A stretch of 43,491 bases of DNA from assembly GCA_021736645.1 (NCBI GenBank), contig JAIPFM010000231.1:1-43491 (forward strand). Direction: 5' to 3'. The position numbers were made by a program, and so were the translations under genes. Shown in pieces: positions 37,016 to 43,491 of the stretch (its first letter is position 1; every line of letters starts with the position of its first letter). Source of the DNA: Phycisphaerae bacterium. GTDB taxonomy: Bacteria; Planctomycetota; Phycisphaerae; Sedimentisphaerales; Anaerobacaceae. The notes under the pieces were generated by a model that saw only the letters and a program-made list of their open reading frames with translations, ran no database searches and was not told the origin of the DNA.

Positions 37016-38119
37016 ATGGGCATTATGAATAAGCGAACTGCACTAATTACCTGTACAATCAGTATTTGGGCCATTTGCGTATGCAGCACTGCCTGGGGCA
37101 TTGTGGATATCCGAGCCATTGAGGCGGTGCGCGAGAAATCAGTGCTTAACAGCAGTGACCTTCAAGCAATCGATGCGTTCGTGACAGATGCTGTGGAGGA
37201 GGTGCTCAGGGCCCAGGACAAGGACTTTGCCACCATCGCGAAAACACGCTCCATTCTGATCAGTCGACAAAAGAGTCTTGTGCCCAATCAGAAACAATAT
37301 TCTCAAAAATTCCTCGAATCCGCCAAAACGCACATGACCGCGGCCCTGAAAGAGGCTGAAAACCTGCCTGAGGCCCGTTGTGCCAAGGTCAGGATCAATC
37401 TGTTCATCATGGCTCGGGCCTTGAACGACAAAATGCTGGTCGCCATGGCCCTGCCCTATCTCTCCAATCCCAGTAAGCCTGTGAGCTATTGGGCCACACA
37501 ACTGGCCACCTGTGAAGCGGCCCTGGCCATGGTCAATGCCTCGTCTCCTGAATCCGGGCAACTGATCACGGGGTTGAACCAGATCGTGCCAAAGGCCTCA
37601 CCTGAAGCAATGGGTCTGATTATCCCCTTTGCCGGGCAGATCAATACGCCCGCAGGACAGGAACTCATACTGGCCATCTCAGACGCGCGCATCAAACAAT
37701 ATGCGGACCAGACAGTCACGCACGAATTGGCAGACATCAGTGTGCTTAGTGGCCTGTGTGCCCAGTTGAGTACGGACGGCCCAAACAAAACACAATGTGC
37801 CCAGCGTTTTTCGCAACTGTTGTCCTTTGTGATCCAACGTTTTGCCAAGGCACAGACCCGGCTCACAGACCGGCAGAAAGAGGATTTGATCTCCATCATC
37901 GTGGAGACTGAAGACAAGTGCCTCAGCAAGCTGACCAATCAGCCTGAAACCGCGTTGAGGCGGGCCATTGAACGAGAAGACATGACGGGTTTGATGGCAG
38001 AACACGACCGATTGCTGGGATCAGCGACTGAAACAGGTGTGCTTCCAGGGCTGCTGCACTTCACGTATAAAGCAGGCAGCAGCAATCAGGGATATCCGCT
38101 GACATTGAATGTGAAATAG
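37016..38119 (+). CDS. Exported helical protein of unknown function
   Basis: Not recognised. About 367 residues with an N-terminal signal-like segment (NKRTALITCTISIWAICVCSTAWG) and an otherwise alpha-helical, Ala/Leu/Gln-rich body without visible catalytic motifs or repeats. Six cysteines lie after the signal, which would fit periplasmic disulfides. Three nearby in-frame ATGs (37010, 37016, 37025) are possible; AAGGA ending at 37010 is best spaced for 37016. It has its own possible promoter and is set apart from the glycosyltransferase operon by a terminator, so no link to it is implied. Confidence 0.75.
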   Translation: MGIMNKRTALITCTISIWAICVCSTAWGIVDIRAIEAVREKSVLNSSDLQAIDAFVTDAVEEVLRAQDKDFATIAKTRSILISRQKSLVPNQKQYSQKFLESAKTHMTAALKEAENLPEARCAKVRINLFIMARALNDKMLVAMALPYLSNPSKPVSYWATQLATCEAALAMVNASSPESGQLITGLNQIVPKASPEAMGLIIPFAGQINTPAGQELILAISDARIKQYADQTVTHELADISVLSGLCAQLSTDGPNKTQCAQRFSQLLSFVIQRFAKAQTRLTDRQKEDLISIIVETEDKCLSKLTNQPETALRRAIEREDMTGLMAEHDRLLGSATETGVLPGLLHFTYKAGSSNQGYPLTLNVK

Positions 38120-38196
38120 TCAGACGATGACAGACATGGTTCAGAGGTCAGAGTTTTGAGATAGACCCGATGTAGATTGAACACTGAAAACCGGTT

Positions 38197-38230
38197 AAAA
38201 AAAAACCTCTGCGTCCAATGGACGCAGAGG
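38197..38230 (-). terminator. Strong rho-independent terminator, minus strand
   Basis: A perfect 11-bp stem CCTCTGCGTCC / GGACGCAGAGG with a 3-nt loop is followed on the minus strand by nine T (A-run at 38197-38205 on plus). The nearest minus-strand stop is 367 bp upstream at 38597, which is far for a simple gene terminator. Confidence 0.85.
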
Positions 38231-38370
38231 CCAACTCGGAAAGAAACTTTTACAGCCCCCCCAATGGATTTTGACACCATCTTCTTGCTGCGTTCCTTAA
38301 GGGCTTTCCAAACCCTCCTCGGCGATTTAAGCGTTCAGGTCCTGCTGTCAAACCTCGGTGCTCTCAATAA
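38197..38370 (-). ncRNA. Candidate structured non-coding RNA (family unknown)
   Basis: A gene-free block between two stops holds minus-strand sequence with several possible helices: TTTGACA (near 38354-38348) with TGTCAAA (near 38275-38269), GGGTT/AGCCC closing a small loop, and a strong terminator at the end. A GGAA..GCAGC.AAG stretch recalls the SRP RNA core, but the 5' partner (GTCAGG) is missing, so SRP is not called. The 5' end is a guess placed after a TATTAT box. It could instead be the 3' untranslated region of the 38597-39103 gene. Confidence 0.3.
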
Positions 38371-38501
38371 TACTAAAAGTGTACTATAGAAATCACCCCA
38401 GGCAAAACGCCAGCAAGTCAGATTTTCATAAAGACCCTTAAATCACGTTATAGGGTTTTGGTGTCCTTTGCCTTTCACCTCTTCCCATCATCATTAGAGT
38501 C

Positions 38502-38593
38502 ACACTTTGGCCAAACGGAGCCAAAGTACGGTTCACGGTTTGTGTCGATTAGAAATGGTGCTTTCATCAACTGTGACCCTGGAACCACGAACC
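38502..38593 (+). repeat. Palindromic intergenic repeat, copy 3
   Basis: The unit at 38502-38541 has arm ACACTTTGGC, an 8-nt loop, arm GCCAAAGTAC (last two bases unpaired), then GGTTCACGGTTT. A degenerate inverted box AACCACGAACC follows at 38583-38593. It has the same arm, loop and box order as 14014-14053 and lies next to the 3' end of a gene, like the first pair. Confidence 0.65.
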
Positions 38594-38596
38594 CCA

Positions 38597-39103
38597 TTAC
38601 TTGTACGGTCCCATATCCAGTTCTTCGTCTGTGATATTAAACTGTCCTTTGTATCGATCATTGATTTCAACAACATCGTTCAGCATGCGCTTGGCCTTAA
38701 TCGCATACTCAGTCCCAGGAAACTGCTGAATCATCTGCTGACAGTATCTGACGCAATTGCCAAAGGTCATCATGGGTTTGCGTCCAATCTTGAAGGACTG
38801 CTCCGCCATCTGCCAGAGCTGGTCAGCAGCCACCTGCTGGTCTGTGGTCAATTTGGCAAACGCCGGCAGTTCTATGGTGGCCTCTTCAGGCACTGGCGCC
38901 GACTCATTCGTCTCTATCTGAATCGGCGCATTGAGTCGTTCGTGGTCCTTGGCGTCCTGTTCGTAGACATCCGTTGATGAAGACGAATGACTCGTCTCTG
39001 GAGCCACGGGCTTGTGATCCCCACCTGTAAACTGGCTGGCCACAATCAACACGACCACTGCCAGTATCCCCACACCTGCCACTTTTAACCAAAAGGTATT
39101 CAT
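38597..39103 (-). CDS. Membrane-anchored small protein with a TPR-like C-terminal part
   Basis: Not recognised at family level. A 168-residue protein with one N-terminal membrane helix (LKVAGVGILAVVVLIVASQF), a Ser/Glu/Pro-rich linker (about 30-75), and a helical C-terminal part (AADQLWQMAEQSFKIGRKPMMTFGNCVRYCQQMIQQFPGTEYAIKAKRML) resembling one TPR pair of the type seen in BamD/YbgF-like proteins. AAAGGGGAG stands 4-5 nt before the ATG, and a perfect TATAAT box (39129-39124) lies just upstream. Confidence 0.78.
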   Translation of the reverse strand: MNTFWLKVAGVGILAVVVLIVASQFTGGDHKPVAPETSHSSSSTDVYEQDAKDHERLNAPIQIETNESAPVPEEATIELPAFAKLTTDQQVAADQLWQMAEQSFKIGRKPMMTFGNCVRYCQQMIQQFPGTEYAIKAKRMLNDVVEINDRYKGQFNITDEELDMGPYK

Positions 39104-39123
39104 AAGACTCCCCTTTCACAAGG

Positions 39124-39129
39124 ATTATA
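39124..39129 (-). promoter_or_regulatory. -10 box upstream of the 38597-39103 gene
   Basis: TATAAT on the minus strand, about 20 bp before the start codon; the -35 region is not a good match. Confidence 0.35.
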
Positions 39130-39231
39130 GTAATGACGTCCCAGAAAGACATCATACCACCGGGCCATTATTCAAGAAAGCCCTTTTCCTTAATTGCATA
39201 TTCCGGCGGGTTAGGTTAAATAATAAGCCTT

Positions 39232-39852
39232 ATGGCGTATATGTTTTTGGACATCTTTACCAAGGTATTTGTATTACTCTCGCCGTTCTTTTCGGTGTCC
39301 ATGTTCCTCATGCTATCACGGGGACTGGACCCCAGGGAGCGACGACGATGCGCGTGGCGCACGAGTATCGCGATCCTGGTGATTTCGTTTATTGTGTACT
39401 TCTTCGGAAATCTGCTCTTCAAGATCCTGGGCATTACAGTCCAGGCCTTTCAGGTGGGTGCAGGCACCCTGCTGTTTCTCAGTGCCATTGGCATGGTCAC
39501 AGGCAAGCGATCGGAAATCAATTCAGACCCGGAGGAAGATTTTGCCATTGTGCCGCTGGCGATTCCGCTCATCGTGGGCCCGGGCACCATCGGGACCCTG
39601 CTGGTGCTTGGCATGGAAATCACGACCCAGAGAGAGCGACTCGTGGCCGCAGGTGCAATCTTTCTGGCCACGTCCATGATCTCGGTCTTTCTGCTCCTGG
39701 CAGACCCCATCAGCAGACTCCTGGGACGCAAGGGCCTTCAAATGATGATGAAACTCACAGGTCTGCTCCTCACGGCCATGGCCGCTCAGATCGTATTTAC
39801 AGGGGTACGCACGTTCCTCAATATCCCGACCCTCCCATCATTAAATCCCTGA
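39232..39852 (+). CDS. MarC/NAAT-family integral membrane protein
   Basis: A 206-residue protein with about six membrane helices. Family motifs are FVLLSPFFSVSMFLMLSRGLDPRERRR at the N-terminus and AIVPLAIPLIVGPGTIGTLLVLG in the middle, the signature of the MarC (UPF0056/NAAT) family. Function of the family is unclear; MarC itself does not confer multidrug resistance, and a few archaeal relatives transport amino acids. The next gene, phoB, starts 18 bp later, so the two may be co-transcribed. Confidence 0.88.
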   Translation: MAYMFLDIFTKVFVLLSPFFSVSMFLMLSRGLDPRERRRCAWRTSIAILVISFIVYFFGNLLFKILGITVQAFQVGAGTLLFLSAIGMVTGKRSEINSDPEEDFAIVPLAIPLIVGPGTIGTLLVLGMEITTQRERLVAAGAIFLATSMISVFLLLADPISRLLGRKGLQMMMKLTGLLLTAMAAQIVFTGVRTFLNIPTLPSLNP

Positions 39853-39869
39853 AGGATCATAAGAAAACC

Positions 39870-40556
39870 ATGGCAAAAGGCAACATACTGATTATTGAAG
39901 ACGACCATGACATCGTGGACCTGCTCGCATTCAATCTGCAGGAGGAAGACTACGAGACCCATGAAGCGTTTGACGGACGTGAAGGCCTGGCACTGGCCGG
40001 CCGCCTCCAGCCGGATCTGGTTATCCTGGACATCATGCTCCCGGAGATGGATGGATTTGAAGTGTGTCGTGAACTCAAGGCAGACAAATCCACGATGCAC
40101 ATCCCGATTATCATGCTGAGTGCCCGATCTCAGGAAACGGACAAGGTCGTAGGCCTGGAACTGGGCGCTGACGACTATGTGACCAAACCCTTCAGCCCGC
40201 GTGAACTGATCGCGCGCGTGCGTGCCATTTTGCGCAGGCACCGCCCCATTGAAGACACACCTGAGATTCTTCACGGTCTTCTGACTCTGGACAGCGTGAA
40301 ACACAAGGTCACGATTGATGGCCAGACCGTGGACCTGACCTCCACAGAATTTAAGCTCCTGGCCTGTATGGCGGGCAAACCGGGTCAGGTTCTGTCCAGA
40401 GACCGAATTCTGAATGCCATTTCCGATGATGAAGCCATGGTCTGTGATCGCACAGTAGACGCGCACATCAAGTCACTCAGACGCAAACTGGGGCTCTGCA
40501 AAGACTACATAGAGACCGTGCGAGGCATTGGATATCGGTTTAAGGAAGTCGTGTAG
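39870..40556 (+). CDS. phoB: PhoB-like response regulator (OmpR family)
   Basis: A 228-residue DNA-binding response regulator. The receiver domain has Glu10-Asp11-Asp12, phospho-acceptor Asp54 (VILDIMLPEMDG), Ser84 and Lys106. A winged-helix OmpR-type domain follows, with LTSTEFKLLACMAGKPGQVLSRD and RTVDAHIKSLRRKLG...IETVRGIGYRF. The sensor kinase gene begins at the base after its stop. With phoU and pstB just beyond, the pair is most likely the phosphate-starvation PhoB-PhoR system, though the proteins alone would only say OmpR/PhoB type. Confidence 0.9.
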   Translation: MAKGNILIIEDDHDIVDLLAFNLQEEDYETHEAFDGREGLALAGRLQPDLVILDIMLPEMDGFEVCRELKADKSTMHIPIIMLSARSQETDKVVGLELGADDYVTKPFSPRELIARVRAILRRHRPIEDTPEILHGLLTLDSVKHKVTIDGQTVDLTSTEFKLLACMAGKPGQVLSRDRILNAISDDEAMVCDRTVDAHIKSLRRKLGLCKDYIETVRGIGYRFKEVV

Positions 40557-42002
40557 ATGAATACACGAATCATATGGAAATTCCTGGGGGCTCTGGTCGC
40601 CTTGATCATCCTCTCGGACACCGTGATCTTTTTGTGCTTGAGCAGTCGCATGGGGGCCTTCTTTGAGACAAGGGTTCTGCGCTCTACCCGAGACAATGCC
40701 ATGCTCATGGGCGAATTGCTGTATGATTCCATTCTGCGCAAACAACACGACGTCCTGTCCAATGACGTGGCGAGAATTGCCACACAACTGAACCTGCGCA
40801 TTACAGTGATCGCGCCGGACGGTCAGGTTCTGGCAGATTCGGACTCTGAGCATGCGGCCATGGAAAACCATGCCACTAGAGAGGAGGTGGTTCAGGCCCT
40901 GGCGGAAGGGATGGGCAAGAGTTTTCGAGCCAGTGATACACTGGGGATGCGTATGCAGTATGTGGCCGTGCGTCTGGACAAGAATGAACAGACCGTGGCT
41001 GTCATCCGTTTCGCCATACCCAATGCCCAGATTGAGGAGGAGTCTCACGCGATTTATCTGATTATCCTGGTGGCCTCCCTGGCGGCCGTGGTGGTGGCCC
41101 TGCCGTTGGCCTATCTGGTGTCCAACAACATCACCTCCCCTATCACGGACCTGAAAAGAGCTGCTGAATGTATGGCCAAAGGTGACTTCAAGACCCGGGT
41201 TCGCGTCCAGAGACGGGACGAACTGGGGCAATTATCACACTCCATCAACACCATGGCGACCGAACTCGAAAAGCGATGGGAGGTTCAAAAGCAACTGGCC
41301 CAGACCAAAACGGACTTTGTAGCCAATGTGTCCCACGAGCTCAAAACCCCACTCACACTCATCAAGGGGTACATCGAAACGCTCCAGGACAAGGGTATGC
41401 AGGACACAGAAAAGGCCCGGCGTTTTATTGCCATTATCAATGACCATACCAACCGTCTGGGCCGTCTCATTGACGACCTCCTGACCCTCAGTGAACTGGA
41501 GGCTGCGAAAAAAAACATTGAAACCTCCCCCACAGACCTCCGGAATATGGTCGATGACGTGGCCCTGGGCTTTGGCTACGCACTCGCCCGGAAAAATCAC
41601 ACGTTGACTATCCAGGCTGAAGGTCATGGTTTCACCGCATCCGTAAACTCCGACAAGATGGAGCAGGTCTTTGTCAACCTGATCGACAATGCCGTGAAGT
41701 ACACGCCCCCGGGGGGGCATATTACGATCAGAATCACGGCCCTGGAGAATAAAATCCGCCTTGCCTTTGAAGACAACGGGATCGGCATTGATCCGGAACA
41801 CGCGGCTCACATTTTTGAGCGTTTTTACCGTGTGGACAAGGCCAGGTCTCGTCAGTTGGGCGGCACAGGCCTGGGCCTGGGCATTGCCAAGCACATTCTC
41901 CTGGCCCACAAAGGCACGATTGAAGTGAACAGCCGTCTCGGGCAAGGCACCACCTTCACGGTCATACTGCCGCGATACCATCAGGTGAATTTAGAACGCT
42001 GA
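40557..42002 (+). CDS. phoR: PhoR-like sensor histidine kinase
   Basis: A 481-residue membrane kinase. Membrane helix 1 lies at about 8-29, a ~135-residue extracytoplasmic sensor follows (with TVIAPDGQVLADSD, PAS/Cache-like), helix 2 at about 166-188, and HAMP at about 190-240. HisKA carries His260 in NVSHELKTPLTLI and HATPase_c has NLIDNAVKYT, DNGIGI and GGTGLGLGI. The extracytoplasmic loop is larger than in E. coli PhoR but matches the longer PhoR of Gram-positive and many other bacteria. The ATG directly follows the phoB stop (TAGATG). Confidence 0.9.
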   Translation: MNTRIIWKFLGALVALIILSDTVIFLCLSSRMGAFFETRVLRSTRDNAMLMGELLYDSILRKQHDVLSNDVARIATQLNLRITVIAPDGQVLADSDSEHAAMENHATREEVVQALAEGMGKSFRASDTLGMRMQYVAVRLDKNEQTVAVIRFAIPNAQIEEESHAIYLIILVASLAAVVVALPLAYLVSNNITSPITDLKRAAECMAKGDFKTRVRVQRRDELGQLSHSINTMATELEKRWEVQKQLAQTKTDFVANVSHELKTPLTLIKGYIETLQDKGMQDTEKARRFIAIINDHTNRLGRLIDDLLTLSELEAAKKNIETSPTDLRNMVDDVALGFGYALARKNHTLTIQAEGHGFTASVNSDKMEQVFVNLIDNAVKYTPPGGHITIRITALENKIRLAFEDNGIGIDPEHAAHIFERFYRVDKARSRQLGGTGLGLGIAKHILLAHKGTIEVNSRLGQGTTFTVILPRYHQVNLER

Positions 42003-42054
42003 CCTGAGAATCTGGCGTTGTGGCTCCGGGCGATCAGAGATCCATCTATCCGAG

Positions 42055-42735
42055 TTACTTGTCCAGTTCCTTGATTTCCTGGGTCTTCATGTGCCGAACA
42101 TCTTCGCCCTGGACGATATAGACCACCTCCTCAGCGATATTCACGGCATGATCCGCAATCCTCTCAAAGGCCTGGGCCGTCAGCATGAGCCCAAGAATAT
42201 TGCCCATGTCCGAGGGAGAAGAGAGCATGTGCGTAAACAAAACTCGGAATGACTGATCCGTGATTTGATCGACTTCCTCATCCGTGGCTATGACCTTGAT
42301 GGCCTGGTGTACAGATTTATTCACAAAGGAATCCAGTGCATCATGAAGCATTTGCGCAGCCACATGCACCACATGGGTGAAGTCAATCATGTGTTTGGTC
42401 TTCCTGCTTTGAAGATACTTTTCAACATTGTGCCCTATGTCCACAACCTTGTCGCCTATACGCTCTATGTCCGCGTTCATGCGAGTGATCATAAGCAGGA
42501 GGCGCAGGTCTCCGGCCACAGGCGTATACACGGTGATCAACTTGACAGTCTCTTCATCGATTTCACCCTGCATGCGGTCCAGGATCTTCTCATCCTCATA
42601 GATTTTGGGGAGGAGATCCTGGTTGTTGTCTGTGAGCACCGAATTGATGGACTGAATCATCTGCTCGGCGATGGCGCCCATGTGCAACAGCTTTTGCTTT
42701 AGTTTTTTCAGTTCTGAATCAAATCGAGCAGGCAT
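42055..42735 (-). CDS. phoU: Phosphate transport regulator PhoU
   Basis: A 226-residue all-helical PhoU with the two repeated three-helix bundles. First-repeat motifs: FDSELKKLKQKLLHMGAIAEQMI, then ITVYTPVAGDLRLLLMITRMNADIERIGD, which contains the metal-binding E/D residues. The second repeat has GNILGLMLTAQAFERIADHAVNIAEEVVYIVQGED. PhoU links Pst transport activity to PhoR inhibition. The ATG at 42735 has GGAG 6 nt upstream and is preferred over the GTG at 42747. It lies 22 bp after pstB on the same strand and converges on phoR. Confidence 0.94.
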   Translation of the reverse strand: MPARFDSELKKLKQKLLHMGAIAEQMIQSINSVLTDNNQDLLPKIYEDEKILDRMQGEIDEETVKLITVYTPVAGDLRLLLMITRMNADIERIGDKVVDIGHNVEKYLQSRKTKHMIDFTHVVHVAAQMLHDALDSFVNKSVHQAIKVIATDEEVDQITDQSFRVLFTHMLSSPSDMGNILGLMLTAQAFERIADHAVNIAEEVVYIVQGEDVRHMKTQEIKELDK

Positions 42736-42757
42736 TGGTTTCTCCACTGGTTAAAGA

Positions 42758-43491
42758 TCAGCCATATCGGCCTTCTATGTATTCTTCGGTCCTTTTGTCC
42801 TTGGGATTGAGAAAGACGCTCGACGTTTCTCCGTGCTCTATGAGTTCTCCATTGAGCATATAGATGCACTCATCACTGACACGTCTCGCCTGGGCCATGT
42901 TATGGGTCACGATGACAATCGTATAATGCCCTCGCAATTTCAGGAGCAGTTCTTCAACCGCCTCAGTTCCGGCAGCATCCAGGGCAGAGCACGGCTCATC
43001 CATGAGCAGCACTTCGGGTTTGAGCGGTAACAGCCTGGCAATGCAGAGTTTCTGCTGCTGTTCCAGCTGCAGGCCCAGGCCCCGTCGGCCCAACTGGCCC
43101 TTGACTGAATCCAGCAGAAAGACCTCTTCCAGGGCCTTTTCAACGGCCGCGTCTATGTCCTCTTTGCGCAGACTCCCCTGCGGCGAATGCACCCTCAAGC
43201 CAAAGGCCACATTGTCGTAGATGGACAGGGGCAGAGGATTGGGACGCTGAAACACCATGCCCACCCTTTTTCTCAACTCGATCACCGAAACCTCCGGCGC
43301 ATAGATGTTGCTGCCCAATATGTCCACGTCCCCTTCGACGCGCACATTATGGAATCGCTCGTTCATCCGGTTGAAGCAGCGAAGCAGGGTCGTCTTGCCG
43401 CACCCGGACGGCCCGATCAGGGAGGTGATGATACCGGCCTTGATGTTGGAACAGATTTGCTTCAGGGCCTGAAACTCTCCATACCAGAGAC
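42758..43491 (-). CDS. pstB: Phosphate ABC transporter ATPase PstB (5' end outside window)
   Basis: ATPase subunit of the Pst phosphate importer; the frame is open to the window edge, with LWYGEFQALKQICSNIKAG followed by Walker A GPSGCGKTT, so only a few N-terminal residues are missing. Q-loop VGMVFQRPNPLPLSIYDNVAFGL, Walker B VLLMDEPCSALD and the switch His in IVTHNMAQA are normal. The signature motif differs: GLQLEQQQKLCIARLL replaces the usual LSGGQQQRLCIARAL, so the Ser-Gly-Gly is lost while the QQQ and CIAR parts remain. The upstream genes of the operon (pstSCA) would lie beyond the window. Confidence 0.93.
   Translation of the reverse strand, partial: LWYGEFQALKQICSNIKAGIITSLIGPSGCGKTTLLRCFNRMNERFHNVRVEGDVDILGSNIYAPEVSVIELRKRVGMVFQRPNPLPLSIYDNVAFGLRVHSPQGSLRKEDIDAAVEKALEEVFLLDSVKGQLGRRGLGLQLEQQQKLCIARLLPLKPEVLLMDEPCSALDAAGTEAVEELLLKLRGHYTIVIVTHNMAQARRVSDECIYMLNGELIEHGETSSVFLNPKDKRTEEYIEGRYG

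Noticed and set aside
38230..38400. SRP (4.5S) RNA gene
   Set aside because: A GGAA..GCAGC.AAG stretch is present but the conserved GTCAGG partner and tetraloop arrangement are not.
39348..39869. Upstream extension of the phoB reading frame
   Set aside because: It overlaps the MarC gene in another frame; the receiver domain starts normally at the ATG at 39870.

Overview
The window is a bacterial chromosome segment of roughly even base composition. It carries a flagellar basal-body/export/stator operon, a set of exported polysaccharide-degrading enzymes with a sulfatase, a CotH/lamin-tail secreted protein, TPR-glycosyltransferases and a Pho regulatory cluster. Together these suggest a motile, polysaccharide-degrading member of the PVC group (Planctomycetota/Phycisphaerae-like, Kiritimatiellota or Lentisphaerota). 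There is no rRNA or marker gene to settle the phylum, so this placement is inference.

Layout. 1-5412: the 3' part of a sulfatase, queE on the opposite strand, a gene-poor stretch of about 1 kb holding a 178-bp MITE-like element with a 5-bp target duplication, then a large secreted CotH/lamin-tail protein. 5444-9003 (minus): a PhnD-like binding protein translationally coupled to a hybrid sensor kinase whose second receiver has lost its phosphoacceptor Asp. 9311-19101: carbohydrate catabolism in alternating orientations, namely GH95 fucosidase, GxGYxYP-family putative glycosidase, GH76, CE15-type glucuronoyl esterase, a HAD phosphatase/mutase and a fused SGNH plus alpha/beta-hydrolase esterase.

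19209-28259 (minus): one compact flagellar operon, transcribed flgB-flgC-fliE-fliF-fliG-fliH-fliI-fliJ-motE-like-motA-motB-motB, with a good sigma-54 promoter match in front of flgB. Divergently, 28668-36822 (plus) holds a fliK-like hook-length gene with its own sigma-54 promoter match, followed at short spacing by three TPR proteins with GT-B (GT9/OGT-like) domains, the last fused to a GT2 domain. The simplest reading is that protein glycosylation, perhaps of flagellin, is tied to flagellar gene expression.

37016-39103: two unrecognised envelope proteins and a probable structured non-coding RNA with a strong terminator. 39232-43491: a MarC-family membrane protein, phoB-phoR, and, convergent to them, phoU and the 5'-truncated pstB of the phosphate system.

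A palindromic intergenic repeat family with a 10-8-10 hairpin next to a GGTTCACGGTTT box occurs at two places about 24 kb apart (near 13950-14053 and 38502-38593). No CRISPR array, tRNA, rRNA or intact transposase gene was seen.
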